5,205 nucleotides of DNA from contig JAHDHT010000087.1 in NCBI GenBank assembly GCA_020631175.1, forward strand, positions 9,375 to 14,579, read 5' to 3'. Under the pieces are notes generated by a model that had not been told where the DNA came from, did no database searches, and saw only the letters and a program-made list of their open reading frames with translations. The translations under genes were made by a program, and so were the position numbers. Position 1 is the first letter of the stretch. Each line of letters begins with the position of its first letter. The stretch is from Chitinophagales bacterium. GTDB lineage: Bacteria > Bacteroidota > Bacteroidia > Chitinophagales > JAHDHT01. Shown here one piece after another: positions 1 through 5,205 of this stretch.

Positions 1-501
1 GGAAGTATGGTTTTAGATCGGGAGCATAAAATTATCTACGCCTGTCTTTCTCCCCGAACGGATAAAGAAGCCTTAGAAACAATTGGAGATAAATTAGGTT
101 TTAAAGTAATTGCTTTTCATTCAGTAGATGAAAAAGACCAGGAAATATATCATACCAATGTTATGATGTCGATGGGAACTGATTTTGTAGTTATATGCAT
201 GGATTCTATTCGTAATGAAGAAGAAAAACAGATTCTACTAGATACATTTCAAGATACCGGAAAAGAGTTAATTGAAATTTCATACGATCAAATGAATCGA
301 ATGGCGGGTAATATGATTACTTTGAAAGATAATAATGGCGATGTGGTGGAAGTAATGTCCGAACAAGCTTATTATTCCTTAAACGATCGTCAGTTAACAC
401 AATTATTAACGCATTGTAAAATTGTATATAGTAATATTGAAACAATAGAAACCTACGGTGGAGGTAGCGCAAGATGTATGATTGCGGAAGTCTTCCTGTA
501 G
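1..501 (+). CDS. ctlX: CtlX-type amidinotransferase / citrulline-arginine hydrolase, C-terminal part (5' end missing)
   Basis: Partial gene: the frame is open from base 1 (Gly-Ser, then Met-Val-Leu-Asp-Arg) and ends at a TAG at 499-501. The Met at position 7 is internal, because G-S-M-V-L-D-R is a conserved run inside this family and the full protein is about 300 residues, so nearly half is missing. Family features visible: I-Y-H-T-N-V-M-M with the catalytic His (codon 151-153), N-R-M-A-G-N-M before the last third, and the C-terminal G-G-G-S-A-R-C-M-I-A-E with the nucleophilic Cys (codon 475-477). This Cys/His arrangement is that of the guanidine-modifying (arginine deiminase/amidinotransferase) superfamily, which attacks the guanidinium or ureido carbon of its substrate. 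CtlX members are named for citrulline utilisation; arginine deiminase-related activity is the alternative. The acidic active-site residues lie in the missing half. The product is probably cytosolic. The next gene follows after 35 bases on the same strand. Confidence 0.8.
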   Translation, partial: GSMVLDREHKIIYACLSPRTDKEALETIGDKLGFKVIAFHSVDEKDQEIYHTNVMMSMGTDFVVICMDSIRNEEEKQILLDTFQDTGKELIEISYDQMNRMAGNMITLKDNNGDVVEVMSEQAYYSLNDRQLTQLLTHCKIVYSNIETIETYGGGSARCMIAEVFL

Positions 502-520
502 GGTCGGATAAATTCGACCC
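501..520 (+). terminator. Small hairpin overlapping the ctlX stop codon; weak terminator candidate
   Basis: GGGTCG (501-506) pairs perfectly with CGACCC (515-520). A G-T and an A-T pair extend the stem to 8 bp around a TAAA tetraloop. The last base of the ctlX TAG stop is the first base of the stem. Only two T residues follow (TTCAT), so it lacks the U-run of a strong intrinsic terminator. It may attenuate read-through into the gene at 537, or protect the 3' end of the ctlX message. No promoter is visible between the hairpin and 537, so complete termination here would leave the next gene without an obvious promoter. Confidence 0.3.
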
Positions 521-536
521 TTCATAAACTAAGAAA

Positions 537-1358
537 ATGGCAGCGAAAAAAAACAAACAACGATCAAGAGTATTAGAACTGGCTTATATAAAAGGCCCTT
601 CGATTAATTCTTACGATGAAAACAAATCATATTCAATAATTTCTGCAAAAGACTCTTCGATTAAACCAAATGAAGCCTTAATTGAAAGCGGCATTGATGT
701 TGGTCTTTTTAAATTGCATATGCATAATGCTCCTGAAAGAAGAAAAATACTTGGGTTAAAAAGAGATCAGCGATATGAAGTGTTGATCAGTTTTACTCCG
801 GCGATTCAGTTTGGTGAATCGAAAGATAAAATGGACATTACTTATGGTAAGTTTTTCCGTATTACAAAAAATGATAATGCGGATGGATTTTCATATAAGA
901 AAATGTTTAAGAACTTACGCTTCGATGAAGCCTTGGAATTCGATGTAGCATTAACTGAAATTGACAATAATAAAGTAGACCCTGATCCTTTGGAGCAATT
1001 GCTAAATGAAACTTCAATAGGACAGCTATTAGATCTTGCTCCTTATCAGCCTAAGACATATTTATTATTAGCTTCACAACTTATTCAAAATATTCAACGC
1101 ATTTTCGGCGCAGATAAAGATGGCGATGATGCCCTATGGGCAGACCGTTTATCGATTGAAGCAGCACCTACTATTACGGGTAGTTATCGTTTGAGAACAG
1201 GAATTTATGCGATTATTGAACGACCTTCTGATGGTTTGGAATACAACAAACTGGTATTTAATAATAACTGTATTCAATTTAAAAATTCAGGCAGAGAATT
1301 GAATTCAAATTACCTCGTCTTTGGTATTGGTAAAAGTCGGAAATTAAAGAATAAATAA
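537..1358 (+). CDS. Conserved-looking hypothetical protein, 273 residues, unknown function
   Basis: I do not recognise this family. The frame runs from an ATG after CTAAGAAA (a weak A-rich leader, normal for Bacteroidota) to TAA at 1356-1358. The N-terminus is strongly basic (A-A-K-K-N-K-Q-R-S-R, residues 2-11). There is no signal peptide and no transmembrane segment, so it is probably cytosolic. Residues 12-145 read as alternating short hydrophobic strands, including an R-Y-E-V-L-I-S-F run. After P-D-P at 149-151, residues 152-193 look helical (L-E-Q-L-L, then L-L-L-A-S-Q-L-I-Q-N-I). L-W-A-D-R-L follows at 200-205, then G-S-Y-R-L-R-T-G-I-Y-A at 215-225, and a second strand-rich stretch to a basic tail (K-S-R-K-L-K-N-K). 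There is a single Cys, in N-N-N-C-I near the C-terminus, and no obvious enzyme motif. A beta-rich/helical/beta-rich binding or structural protein is the most I would infer. It lies 35 bases after ctlX on the same strand and could share its transcript; its 3' end faces the convergent oxidoreductase gene. Confidence 0.85.
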   Translation: MAAKKNKQRSRVLELAYIKGPSINSYDENKSYSIISAKDSSIKPNEALIESGIDVGLFKLHMHNAPERRKILGLKRDQRYEVLISFTPAIQFGESKDKMDITYGKFFRITKNDNADGFSYKKMFKNLRFDEALEFDVALTEIDNNKVDPDPLEQLLNETSIGQLLDLAPYQPKTYLLLASQLIQNIQRIFGADKDGDDALWADRLSIEAAPTITGSYRLRTGIYAIIERPSDGLEYNKLVFNNNCIQFKNSGRELNSNYLVFGIGKSRKLKNK

Positions 1359-1404
1359 AACATACCTACACTGAAAGGGATTTCAAATGAAATATCCGCA
1401 TACA

Positions 1405-1434
1405 GTCATCCCGAATGCAATGAGGGATCTTTTT
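1405..1434. repeat. REP-like short palindromic element in a convergent intergenic gap
   Basis: The block begins GTCATCCCGAATG and ends GAGGGATCTTTTT. ATCCC (1408-1412) pairs perfectly with GGGAT (1424-1428) around an 11-base loop, and a CTTTTTG run follows. From memory, closely similar GTCAT..C-GA..GGATCTTT sequences are scattered between genes in many Bacteroidota genomes, which is why I call it a repeat; only one copy lies in this window. Its place between two convergent genes (stops at 1358 and 1555), and the T run on the + strand, fit a role as terminator of the 537-1358 gene. A second weak hairpin, ATTTC/GAAAT at 1380-1393, lies just upstream. The rest of 1359-1554 shows no gene. Confidence 0.45.
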
Positions 1435-1554
1435 GATTGTAATTGTCTAATGTTTGGCTAAGAGAATTAGGCTGCAATTTTCACAACTTGTTTTTAGTTA
1501 AATCGACTCTTGCATCAAAACGTGATCACAAATCACAAAACCCTTCCAAAAAAA

Positions 1555-2139
1555 TTATTTCCCGGAGAAGCCAAGTTTTTCAACTTTATCCAGCCACTTT
1601 TTCCTAAAGCTTTCTTTAGATAATCGAAGAGGTGCAATTGTAGTGATTTTTACTTTTTTTACTCCTACAAAATGCATCGTTAATTTTTTCATAGCCTTAT
1701 GACTTGGTGCACCATTAAAAAGCCTGTAATACCATCCCGGTTGATCTAATGTACAAATTATACGAGCAGTTTTTCCTTTTAAAAACATATCCCACCAAAT
1801 TGATCCTTCCCTTTTCTTAAAAGCAAATCCCGGTAGAAATACCCTGTCAATAAAACCTTTCATTATTGCAGGCAAAGAGCCCCACCAAACAGGATAAATC
1901 CAAACCAAATGATCAGCCCACATAATATCCTCCTGTGCCTGTAATAAATCCGGTTCTAATTCTGTACGTTTTCGATATCCAAATTGTAGATTCGGATTAA
2001 AGGAAAGATCTCTGATATTAATGCGCTTCACTTCGATGCCAGAATCTTTAGCACCTTTTTGATAAGCATCCGCTAATGCAAAGTTATAGCTTTCTTTATC
2101 GGGATGACCGTTGATAATTAAAATCTTTTGGGTAGCCAT
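1555..2139 (-). CDS. Flavodoxin-fold NAD(P)H:quinone oxidoreductase (NQO1/KefF/MdaB-like)
   Basis: Flavoprotein of the Flavodoxin_2 (NAD(P)H dehydrogenase, quinone) family, 194 residues, a normal length. Members carry out two-electron reduction of quinones or similar acceptors with NAD(P)H in the cytosol; some act as ancillary subunits of Kef potassium-efflux systems, but no kef gene is visible here. K-I-L-I-I-N-G-H-P-D (residues 5-14) is the first beta strand and the flavin-phosphate loop, continuing with S-Y-N. W-A-D-H-L-V-W-I-Y-P-V-W-W-G (74-87) followed by L-P-A-I-M-K-G-F-I-D-R-V-F (89-101) and P-G-F-A-F (103-107) is the family signature. T-L-D-Q-P-G-W-Y-Y (130-138) is the later cofactor/substrate loop. 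An in-frame ATG at 2190 would add 17 residues (M-N-L-C-Y...), but M-A-T-Q at 2139 puts the first strand at the usual distance from the N-terminus, so I use 2139. No strong ribosome binding site is visible. The gene is divergent from the pentapeptide-repeat gene. The exact substrate cannot be told. Confidence 0.9.
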   Translation of the reverse strand: MATQKILIINGHPDKESYNFALADAYQKGAKDSGIEVKRINIRDLSFNPNLQFGYRKRTELEPDLLQAQEDIMWADHLVWIYPVWWGSLPAIMKGFIDRVFLPGFAFKKREGSIWWDMFLKGKTARIICTLDQPGWYYRLFNGAPSHKAMKKLTMHFVGVKKVKITTIAPLRLSKESFRKKWLDKVEKLGFSGK

Positions 2140-2209
2140 ATAAAACAAGATGTTTGCTAATACTACATTGCTTAGATAACATAGGTTCAATAAAAGATTA
2201 CTATTTATA

Positions 2210-2240
2210 CTTGTATTATATTTATGTCACAATAATTATA
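2210..2240 (+). promoter_or_regulatory. Possible Bacteroidota-type promoter for the pentapeptide-repeat gene
   Basis: CTTG at 2210-2213 lies 19 bases before TAATTATA at 2233-2240. The phylum consensus is TTTG, 19-21 bases, then TAnnTTTG, so the -33 box matches 3 of 4 bases, the spacing fits, and the -7 box matches 4 of 6 fixed bases. The GTG start at 2243 follows almost at once, which would make the transcript leaderless or nearly so. The surroundings are very AT-rich, so a chance match is quite possible. Confidence 0.2.
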
Positions 2241-2242
2241 CA

Positions 2243-2812
2243 GTGAAAAACTTTTATGATAAAAAATTCGAACATATTGACTTTACCGATAAAAACATAA
2301 TGAAAGGTGAATATGATCGATGTATTTTTAATCGATGTAATTTAGAGAATGCTGATTTAAAAGATTTTAGATTTATTGAATGTTCTTTTAATCAATGTAA
2401 TCTTAGTAATGCGAAAATTTATGGCTGCTCTTTTCAGGAAAGTAGCTTCACAAAAAGTAAAATGATTGGATGGCAGTTTGATACTTGTGATCAGTTTAAT
2501 TTATCTGCGCGATTTGACCAGTGCAATTTAGGTAATGCTGTTTTTTATAAGGTCAATTTAATGCGTTGCTCATTTCAAAAATGTACTTTGAATGAAGTAG
2601 ATTTTAGTGAAGCAAAATTATCGAAGATTGAATTGATTGATTGTGATTTACAAAATGCAATTTTCAATAGAACAGATTTAAGCGAAACTAATTTAAGCGG
2701 TTCAAAGAACTATCGAATCGACCCGGTAGAAAGTAATGTAACAGGTGCAAAATTTTCAATACCTGAAGTACTTTCATTATTAGATAGATTTGGGGTAAAG
2801 ATTGATTTTTGA
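2243..2812 (+). CDS. Pentapeptide-repeat protein, Qnr/McbG-like (possible DNA gyrase protection)
   Basis: The 189-residue protein is almost wholly built of pentapeptide repeats with Phe/Leu at the centre and Ala/Cys/Ser two residues before it, the pattern of right-handed quadrilateral beta-helices. About 15 repeats run from residue 9 to 83 (for example F-N-R-C-N, L-E-N-A-D, F-I-E-C-S). A 7-residue break, Q-F-N-L-S-A-R (84-90), is followed by 13 more repeats (91-155) and a non-repeat tail with a helix-like P-E-V-L-S-L-L-D-R-F-G-V-K-I-D-F (174-189). Length, the interrupting loop and a C-terminal dimerisation-type helix match Qnr and McbG proteins, which resemble DNA and protect gyrase/topoisomerase IV from quinolones or microcin B17. 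Whether this one does so is inference; many such proteins have unknown roles. The start is GTG at 2243: no in-frame ATG, GTG or TTG lies between it and the upstream stop at 2177-2179. The first internal ATG, at 2300, would remove two repeats. Cys is common at repeat positions, as in McbG. The stop is TGA. Confidence 0.88.
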   Translation: MKNFYDKKFEHIDFTDKNIMKGEYDRCIFNRCNLENADLKDFRFIECSFNQCNLSNAKIYGCSFQESSFTKSKMIGWQFDTCDQFNLSARFDQCNLGNAVFYKVNLMRCSFQKCTLNEVDFSEAKLSKIELIDCDLQNAIFNRTDLSETNLSGSKNYRIDPVESNVTGAKFSIPEVLSLLDRFGVKIDF

Positions 2813-2940
2813 ATTTCAAATGATAACGGTCCAGGATATGCTTGTAGATTATCTGACATAAATAAGCACATATAAATTGATGATTGTTTTTGACTATTAA
2901 TTCGTTTCTAAAATTTTAATTATCGTTGAAATTTAATCTG

Positions 2941-3079
2941 CGACAGGGATTGAAGCGATACCCTTTAGTGTTTTGGTTTAGTCGGGTTGGCTTTTGGGTG
3001 GCTGCCGAAGAAAGCCGACCAAATGCCTTGCCCGACTTAGCGAAACGCTAATGCGTACAAGCGTAAAGCCCGACCCCCG
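2941..3079. repeat. GC-richer structured intergenic block, probably a dispersed repeat
   Basis: Several complementary segments lie together. GGTTGGCTTT (2985-2994) pairs with AAAGCCGACC (3011-3020) over 10 bp with one G-T pair. GTCGGG (2981-2986) pairs with CCCGAC at 3031-3036 or with a second copy at 3069-3074. TTAGCG (3037-3042) pairs with CGCTAA (3046-3051) around an AAA loop. ACGCT (3045-3049) pairs with AGCGT (3060-3064). The 3' end has a near copy (AAAGCCCGACC, 3065-3075) of the 3011-3020 arm, so alternative folds compete. Base composition is clearly richer in G+C than the flanks. From memory, blocks opening with C-A-G-G-G-A-T-T-G-A-A-G-C-G occur between genes in many Pedobacter-like genomes. 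No second copy is in the window, so repeat status is not shown here. It could instead be a structured RNA or a 3' end signal for the upstream gene. Confidence 0.45.
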
Positions 3080-3187
3080 TTTATAATGACTATGTTTTTG
3101 AATTCACAATTTATCTAGTAAGGAAAAGATTTATAAACAAATCGAAAACAAAGGGGGTGTCGCCCAAAAAAAATGAGCATTTCACAT

Positions 3188-3195
3188 TATCTTTG
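3188..3195 (+). promoter_or_regulatory. Bacteroidota -7 promoter box (TATCTTTG) for valS
   Basis: TATCTTTG matches the phylum's -7 consensus TAnnTTTG at every fixed base. Only CAGG (3196-3199) separates it from the ATG at 3200, so transcription should start at or within a few bases of the start codon and the message would be leaderless or nearly so. No TTG or TTTG is present 19-21 bases upstream; an A8 tract (3166-3173) lies there instead. The box also bears on the start choice, because the alternative in-frame ATG at 3173 would lie upstream of the transcription start. Confidence 0.55.
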
Positions 3196-3199
3196 CAGG

Positions 3200-5205
3200 A
3201 TGGAATTAGCAAAGAATTATACGCCCGCGAATGTTGAAGATAAGTGGTATCAGCATTGGATGGAGAAAGGATATTTCAGGTCGACGCCGGATGAGCGAGA
3301 GCCGTTTACGATTGTAATCCCTCCGCCGAATGTCACGGGTGTCTTGCATATGGGCCACATGCTGAATAATACGATTCAGGATGTTTTGATTCGTCGTGCA
3401 CGAATGCAAGGAAAAAATGCTTGCTGGGTTCCCGGAACAGATCATGCATCGATTGCAACAGAAGCAAAGGTCGTTCAGAAATTACGAAAAGAAGGAATCA
3501 AAAAATCAGATTTATCACGTGATGAATTCATGAAGCATGCTTATGCCTGGAAGGATGAGTATGGTGGTGTTATTTTAAAACAGCTTCGAAAATTAGGTGC
3601 TAGCTGCGATTGGGATCGGGAGCGTTTTACCATGGATGAAAATTATTATCCGCAGGTAATTAAAGTTTTCTGCGACCTCTATGAGAAGGGTTATATCTTC
3701 CGTGGCTTAAGAATGATCAATTGGGATCCGAAAGCGAAAACAGCTCTTTCGAATGAAGAGGTAATTTATAAAGAAGAAAAATCTAAACTTTATCACATCC
3801 TTTATCAACTGGATGGAGTAGACTATGATTTTATAACAATCGCTACCACCAGACCAGAAACAATTTTAGGTGATACCGCTATCGCTGTCAACCCTAATGA
3901 CGACCGTTATAAGCATTTAATTGGCGGTCATGCTTTCGTTCCATTAATTAAAAGACGTATTCCGATTATCGCAGATGAATATGTTGAAATGGAATTCGGT
4001 ACGGGTGCATTAAAAGTTACCCCTGCGCATGATACCAACGATTATGACTTAGGAAAGAAACATAACCTTGAAACAATCGACATCTTAAACGATGATGCTA
4101 CTTTAAATGAAAACGCCATTCGTTATGTTGGCTATGATCGTTTTACGGCAAGGCATGAGATTGTTGGAGAGTTATTCTTCAAAGGACATATTGCTAAAAT
4201 TGAAACCATTCAAAATAAAGTTGGTCAAAGTGAACGAACCAATGCGATTGTTGAGCCAAAACTTTCTTTACAATGGTTCTTAGATATGCCTAAAATAGTT
4301 AAACCGGCATTAGACAATGTAATGAACGATAATGTTCAGTTTTTCCCGCCGAAATTTAAAAATACTTATCGCCATTGGATGGAAAACATTCAGGATTGGT
4401 GTTTGAGTCGGCAGCTTTGGTGGGGTCAACGTATTCCTGCCTATTTCTATGGTGAAGGTGAAGATGATTTTGTAGTTGCTGAATCTGATGAACAAGCTTT
4501 AGCTAAAGCAAAAGAAAAATCAGGCAATGGAGGTTTGACCATGGCCGATCTTAAACAAGATGAAGATGTATTAGATACATGGGCTTCTTCATGGATATGG
4601 CCAATAGCTGTTTTTGATGGATTTTTAGATGAAAACAATGCGGATATTCAGTACTACTATCCTACTTCAGTTTTAGTTACCGGATGGGATATTATTTTCT
4701 TTTGGGTAGCCAGAATGATTTTATCGGGCTATGAATATAAAAATGAAAAGCCGTTTGATCATGTTTACTTTACCGGAATGGTGCGCGATAACAAACGCCG
4801 TAAAATGAGTAAACAATTAGGTAATTCTCCTGACCCCTTAAAATTGATAGAAGATTTTGGTGCAGACGGTGTACGTATGGGTATGCTATTATCTGCGCCT
4901 GCCGGAAATGATTTACTGTATAATAACAAGCTCGTTGAACAAGGTCGTAATTTCTGTAATAAATTATGGAATGGCTTGAAGCTGGTTAAAATGTGGGATA
5001 TTGAAGAAGGCGATAACACTGCCAACCATACAGCCATTAACTGGTTTAAAAATAAAATTCATCAGGCTATAAAAGATGTCGATAAATCATTAGAAACCTA
5101 TCGTTTGTCAGAAGCATTAATGACTTGCTATACTTTAGTTTGGGATGATTTCTGCAGCTGGTATTTAGAAATGATTAAACCAGAATACGGTAAGCCTATA
5201 GACCG
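3200..5205 (+). CDS. valS: Valyl-tRNA synthetase, N-terminal 668 residues (3' end missing)
   Basis: Class I aminoacyl-tRNA synthetase that joins valine to tRNA-Val using ATP in the cytosol and edits mischarged threonine. The frame is open from ATG at 3200 to the window end, giving 668 full codons of the roughly 870-880 usual in this phylum. P-P-P-N-V-T-G-V-L-H-M-G-H (41-53) holds the HIGH-type motif as HMGH (50-53), followed by W-V-P-G-T-D-H-A. The CP1 editing domain shows T-T-R-P-E-T (216-221) and G-T-G-A-L-K-V-T-P-A-H-D (267-278). D-W-C-L-S-R-Q-L-W-W-G (399-409) and V-L-V-T-G-W-D (491-497) complete the catalytic core. The KMSKS loop is K-M-S-K-Q (535-539) followed by L-G-N-S-P-D-P. The start of the anticodon-binding domain (about 610 on) is present; the rest and any C-terminal coiled coil are cut off. 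An in-frame ATG at 3173 would add M-S-I-S-H-Y-L-C-R, but homologues begin M-E-L-A-K/S and the promoter box overlaps that extension, so 3200 is preferred. Confidence 0.97.
   Translation, partial: MELAKNYTPANVEDKWYQHWMEKGYFRSTPDEREPFTIVIPPPNVTGVLHMGHMLNNTIQDVLIRRARMQGKNACWVPGTDHASIATEAKVVQKLRKEGIKKSDLSRDEFMKHAYAWKDEYGGVILKQLRKLGASCDWDRERFTMDENYYPQVIKVFCDLYEKGYIFRGLRMINWDPKAKTALSNEEVIYKEEKSKLYHILYQLDGVDYDFITIATTRPETILGDTAIAVNPNDDRYKHLIGGHAFVPLIKRRIPIIADEYVEMEFGTGALKVTPAHDTNDYDLGKKHNLETIDILNDDATLNENAIRYVGYDRFTARHEIVGELFFKGHIAKIETIQNKVGQSERTNAIVEPKLSLQWFLDMPKIVKPALDNVMNDNVQFFPPKFKNTYRHWMENIQDWCLSRQLWWGQRIPAYFYGEGEDDFVVAESDEQALAKAKEKSGNGGLTMADLKQDEDVLDTWASSWIWPIAVFDGFLDENNADIQYYYPTSVLVTGWDIIFFWVARMILSGYEYKNEKPFDHVYFTGMVRDNKRRKMSKQLGNSPDPLKLIEDFGADGVRMGMLLSAPAGNDLLYNNKLVEQGRNFCNKLWNGLKLVKMWDIEEGDNTANHTAINWFKNKIHQAIKDVDKSLETYRLSEALMTCYTLVWDDFCSWYLEMIKPEYGKPID

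Larger units (their letters stand above)
2813..3199. other. 387-base non-coding region before valS
   Basis: No credible gene on either strand; the longest start-to-stop reading I noticed near its 5' end is a 13-codon frame at 2820-2861 with no support. It divides into three parts: an AT-rich stretch without visible structure (2813-2940), a GC-richer self-complementary block (2941-3079, listed separately), and an AT-rich stretch (3080-3199) with GGGGG...CGCCC at 3153-3165, an A8 tract at 3166-3173 and the valS promoter box. I found no clear intrinsic terminator for the pentapeptide-repeat gene and no recognisable riboswitch or T-box. Confidence 0.7.

Noticed and set aside
317..556. 79-codon open frame on the - strand across the end of ctlX
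   Set aside because: Antisense shadow of the ctlX 3' end; its product has no recognisable motif and ctlX is clearly coding on the + strand.
1522..1536. GTGAT/ATCAC hairpin downstream of the oxidoreductase stop as a - strand terminator
   Set aside because: The stem is only 5 bp of mostly weak pairs and is followed on the - strand by GTTTTGA, not a solid U-run; too weak to annotate.
2143..2155. AAACA-AGA-TGTTT palindrome just upstream of the oxidoreductase start as an operator
   Set aside because: Five AT-rich base pairs in an AT-rich gap are not distinctive and match no operator I can name.
2140..2190. 17-residue N-terminal extension of the oxidoreductase from an ATG at 2190
   Set aside because: It would put extra residues before the first beta strand (K-I-L-I-I-N-G-H-P), which family members start within a few residues of the N-terminus.
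2820..2861. 13-codon open frame starting ATGATAACGG after the pentapeptide-repeat gene
   Set aside because: Very short, no ribosome binding site and no recognisable peptide; random occurrence is likely.
2940..3163. Terminal inverted repeats GCGACA (2940-2945) and TGTCGC (3158-3163) bounding a 224-base mobile element
   Set aside because: A 6-base match between ends of an interval this size is expected by chance, the match does not extend, and no flanking target duplication was seen.
3173..3199. Longer ValRS start at ATG 3173
   Set aside because: It overlaps the -7 promoter box, and the added M-S-I-S-H-Y-L-C-R is unlike homologues, which begin near M-E-L-A.
3206..5037. Open frames on the - strand at 3206-3445, 4310-4495, 4447-4638 and 4765-5037
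   Set aside because: All lie antisense inside valS, whose + frame carries every expected synthetase motif; the antisense products look like nothing known.

Overview
The window is an AT-rich bacterial chromosomal segment, most likely from Bacteroidota and probably near Sphingobacteriaceae (Pedobacter-like). The reasons are the valyl-tRNA synthetase sequence, with its M-E-L-A-K start and a KMSKQ signature as in the phylum; a Bacteroidota-type -7 promoter box (TAnnTTTG) at its start; weak Shine-Dalgarno signals throughout; and the style of the intergenic repeats. The genus is an inference from memory, not from a search.

Layout. (1) Positions 1-501 (+) are the C-terminal half of a CtlX-type amidinotransferase/citrulline-arginine hydrolase, cut by the window start. 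(2) After 35 bases containing a small hairpin comes a 273-residue cytosolic protein of unknown function (537-1358, +). (3) A convergent intergenic gap (1359-1554) holds a short REP-like palindrome. (4) Positions 1555-2139 (-) encode a flavodoxin-fold NAD(P)H:quinone oxidoreductase. (5) Divergent from it across 103 bases, 2243-2812 (+) encodes a Qnr/McbG-like pentapeptide-repeat protein with a GTG start. (6) Positions 2813-3199 are non-coding and contain a GC-richer, highly self-complementary block (about 2941-3079), followed by an A tract and a promoter box. (7) Positions 3200-5205 (+) encode the first 668 residues of valyl-tRNA synthetase (valS), cut by the window end.

The genes do not form one pathway. 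The first two could be co-transcribed. The oxidoreductase and the pentapeptide-repeat protein share a divergent control region and could both be stress-protection genes (quinone redox, gyrase protection), but this is inference. valS appears to be a separately transcribed housekeeping gene. I found no CRISPR array, tRNA, rRNA, transposase or phage gene and no clear new multi-gene system. The items most worth a second look are the unknown 273-residue protein, the chromosomal Qnr/McbG-like protein, the structured 2941-3079 block, and the promoter lying almost on top of the valS start codon.
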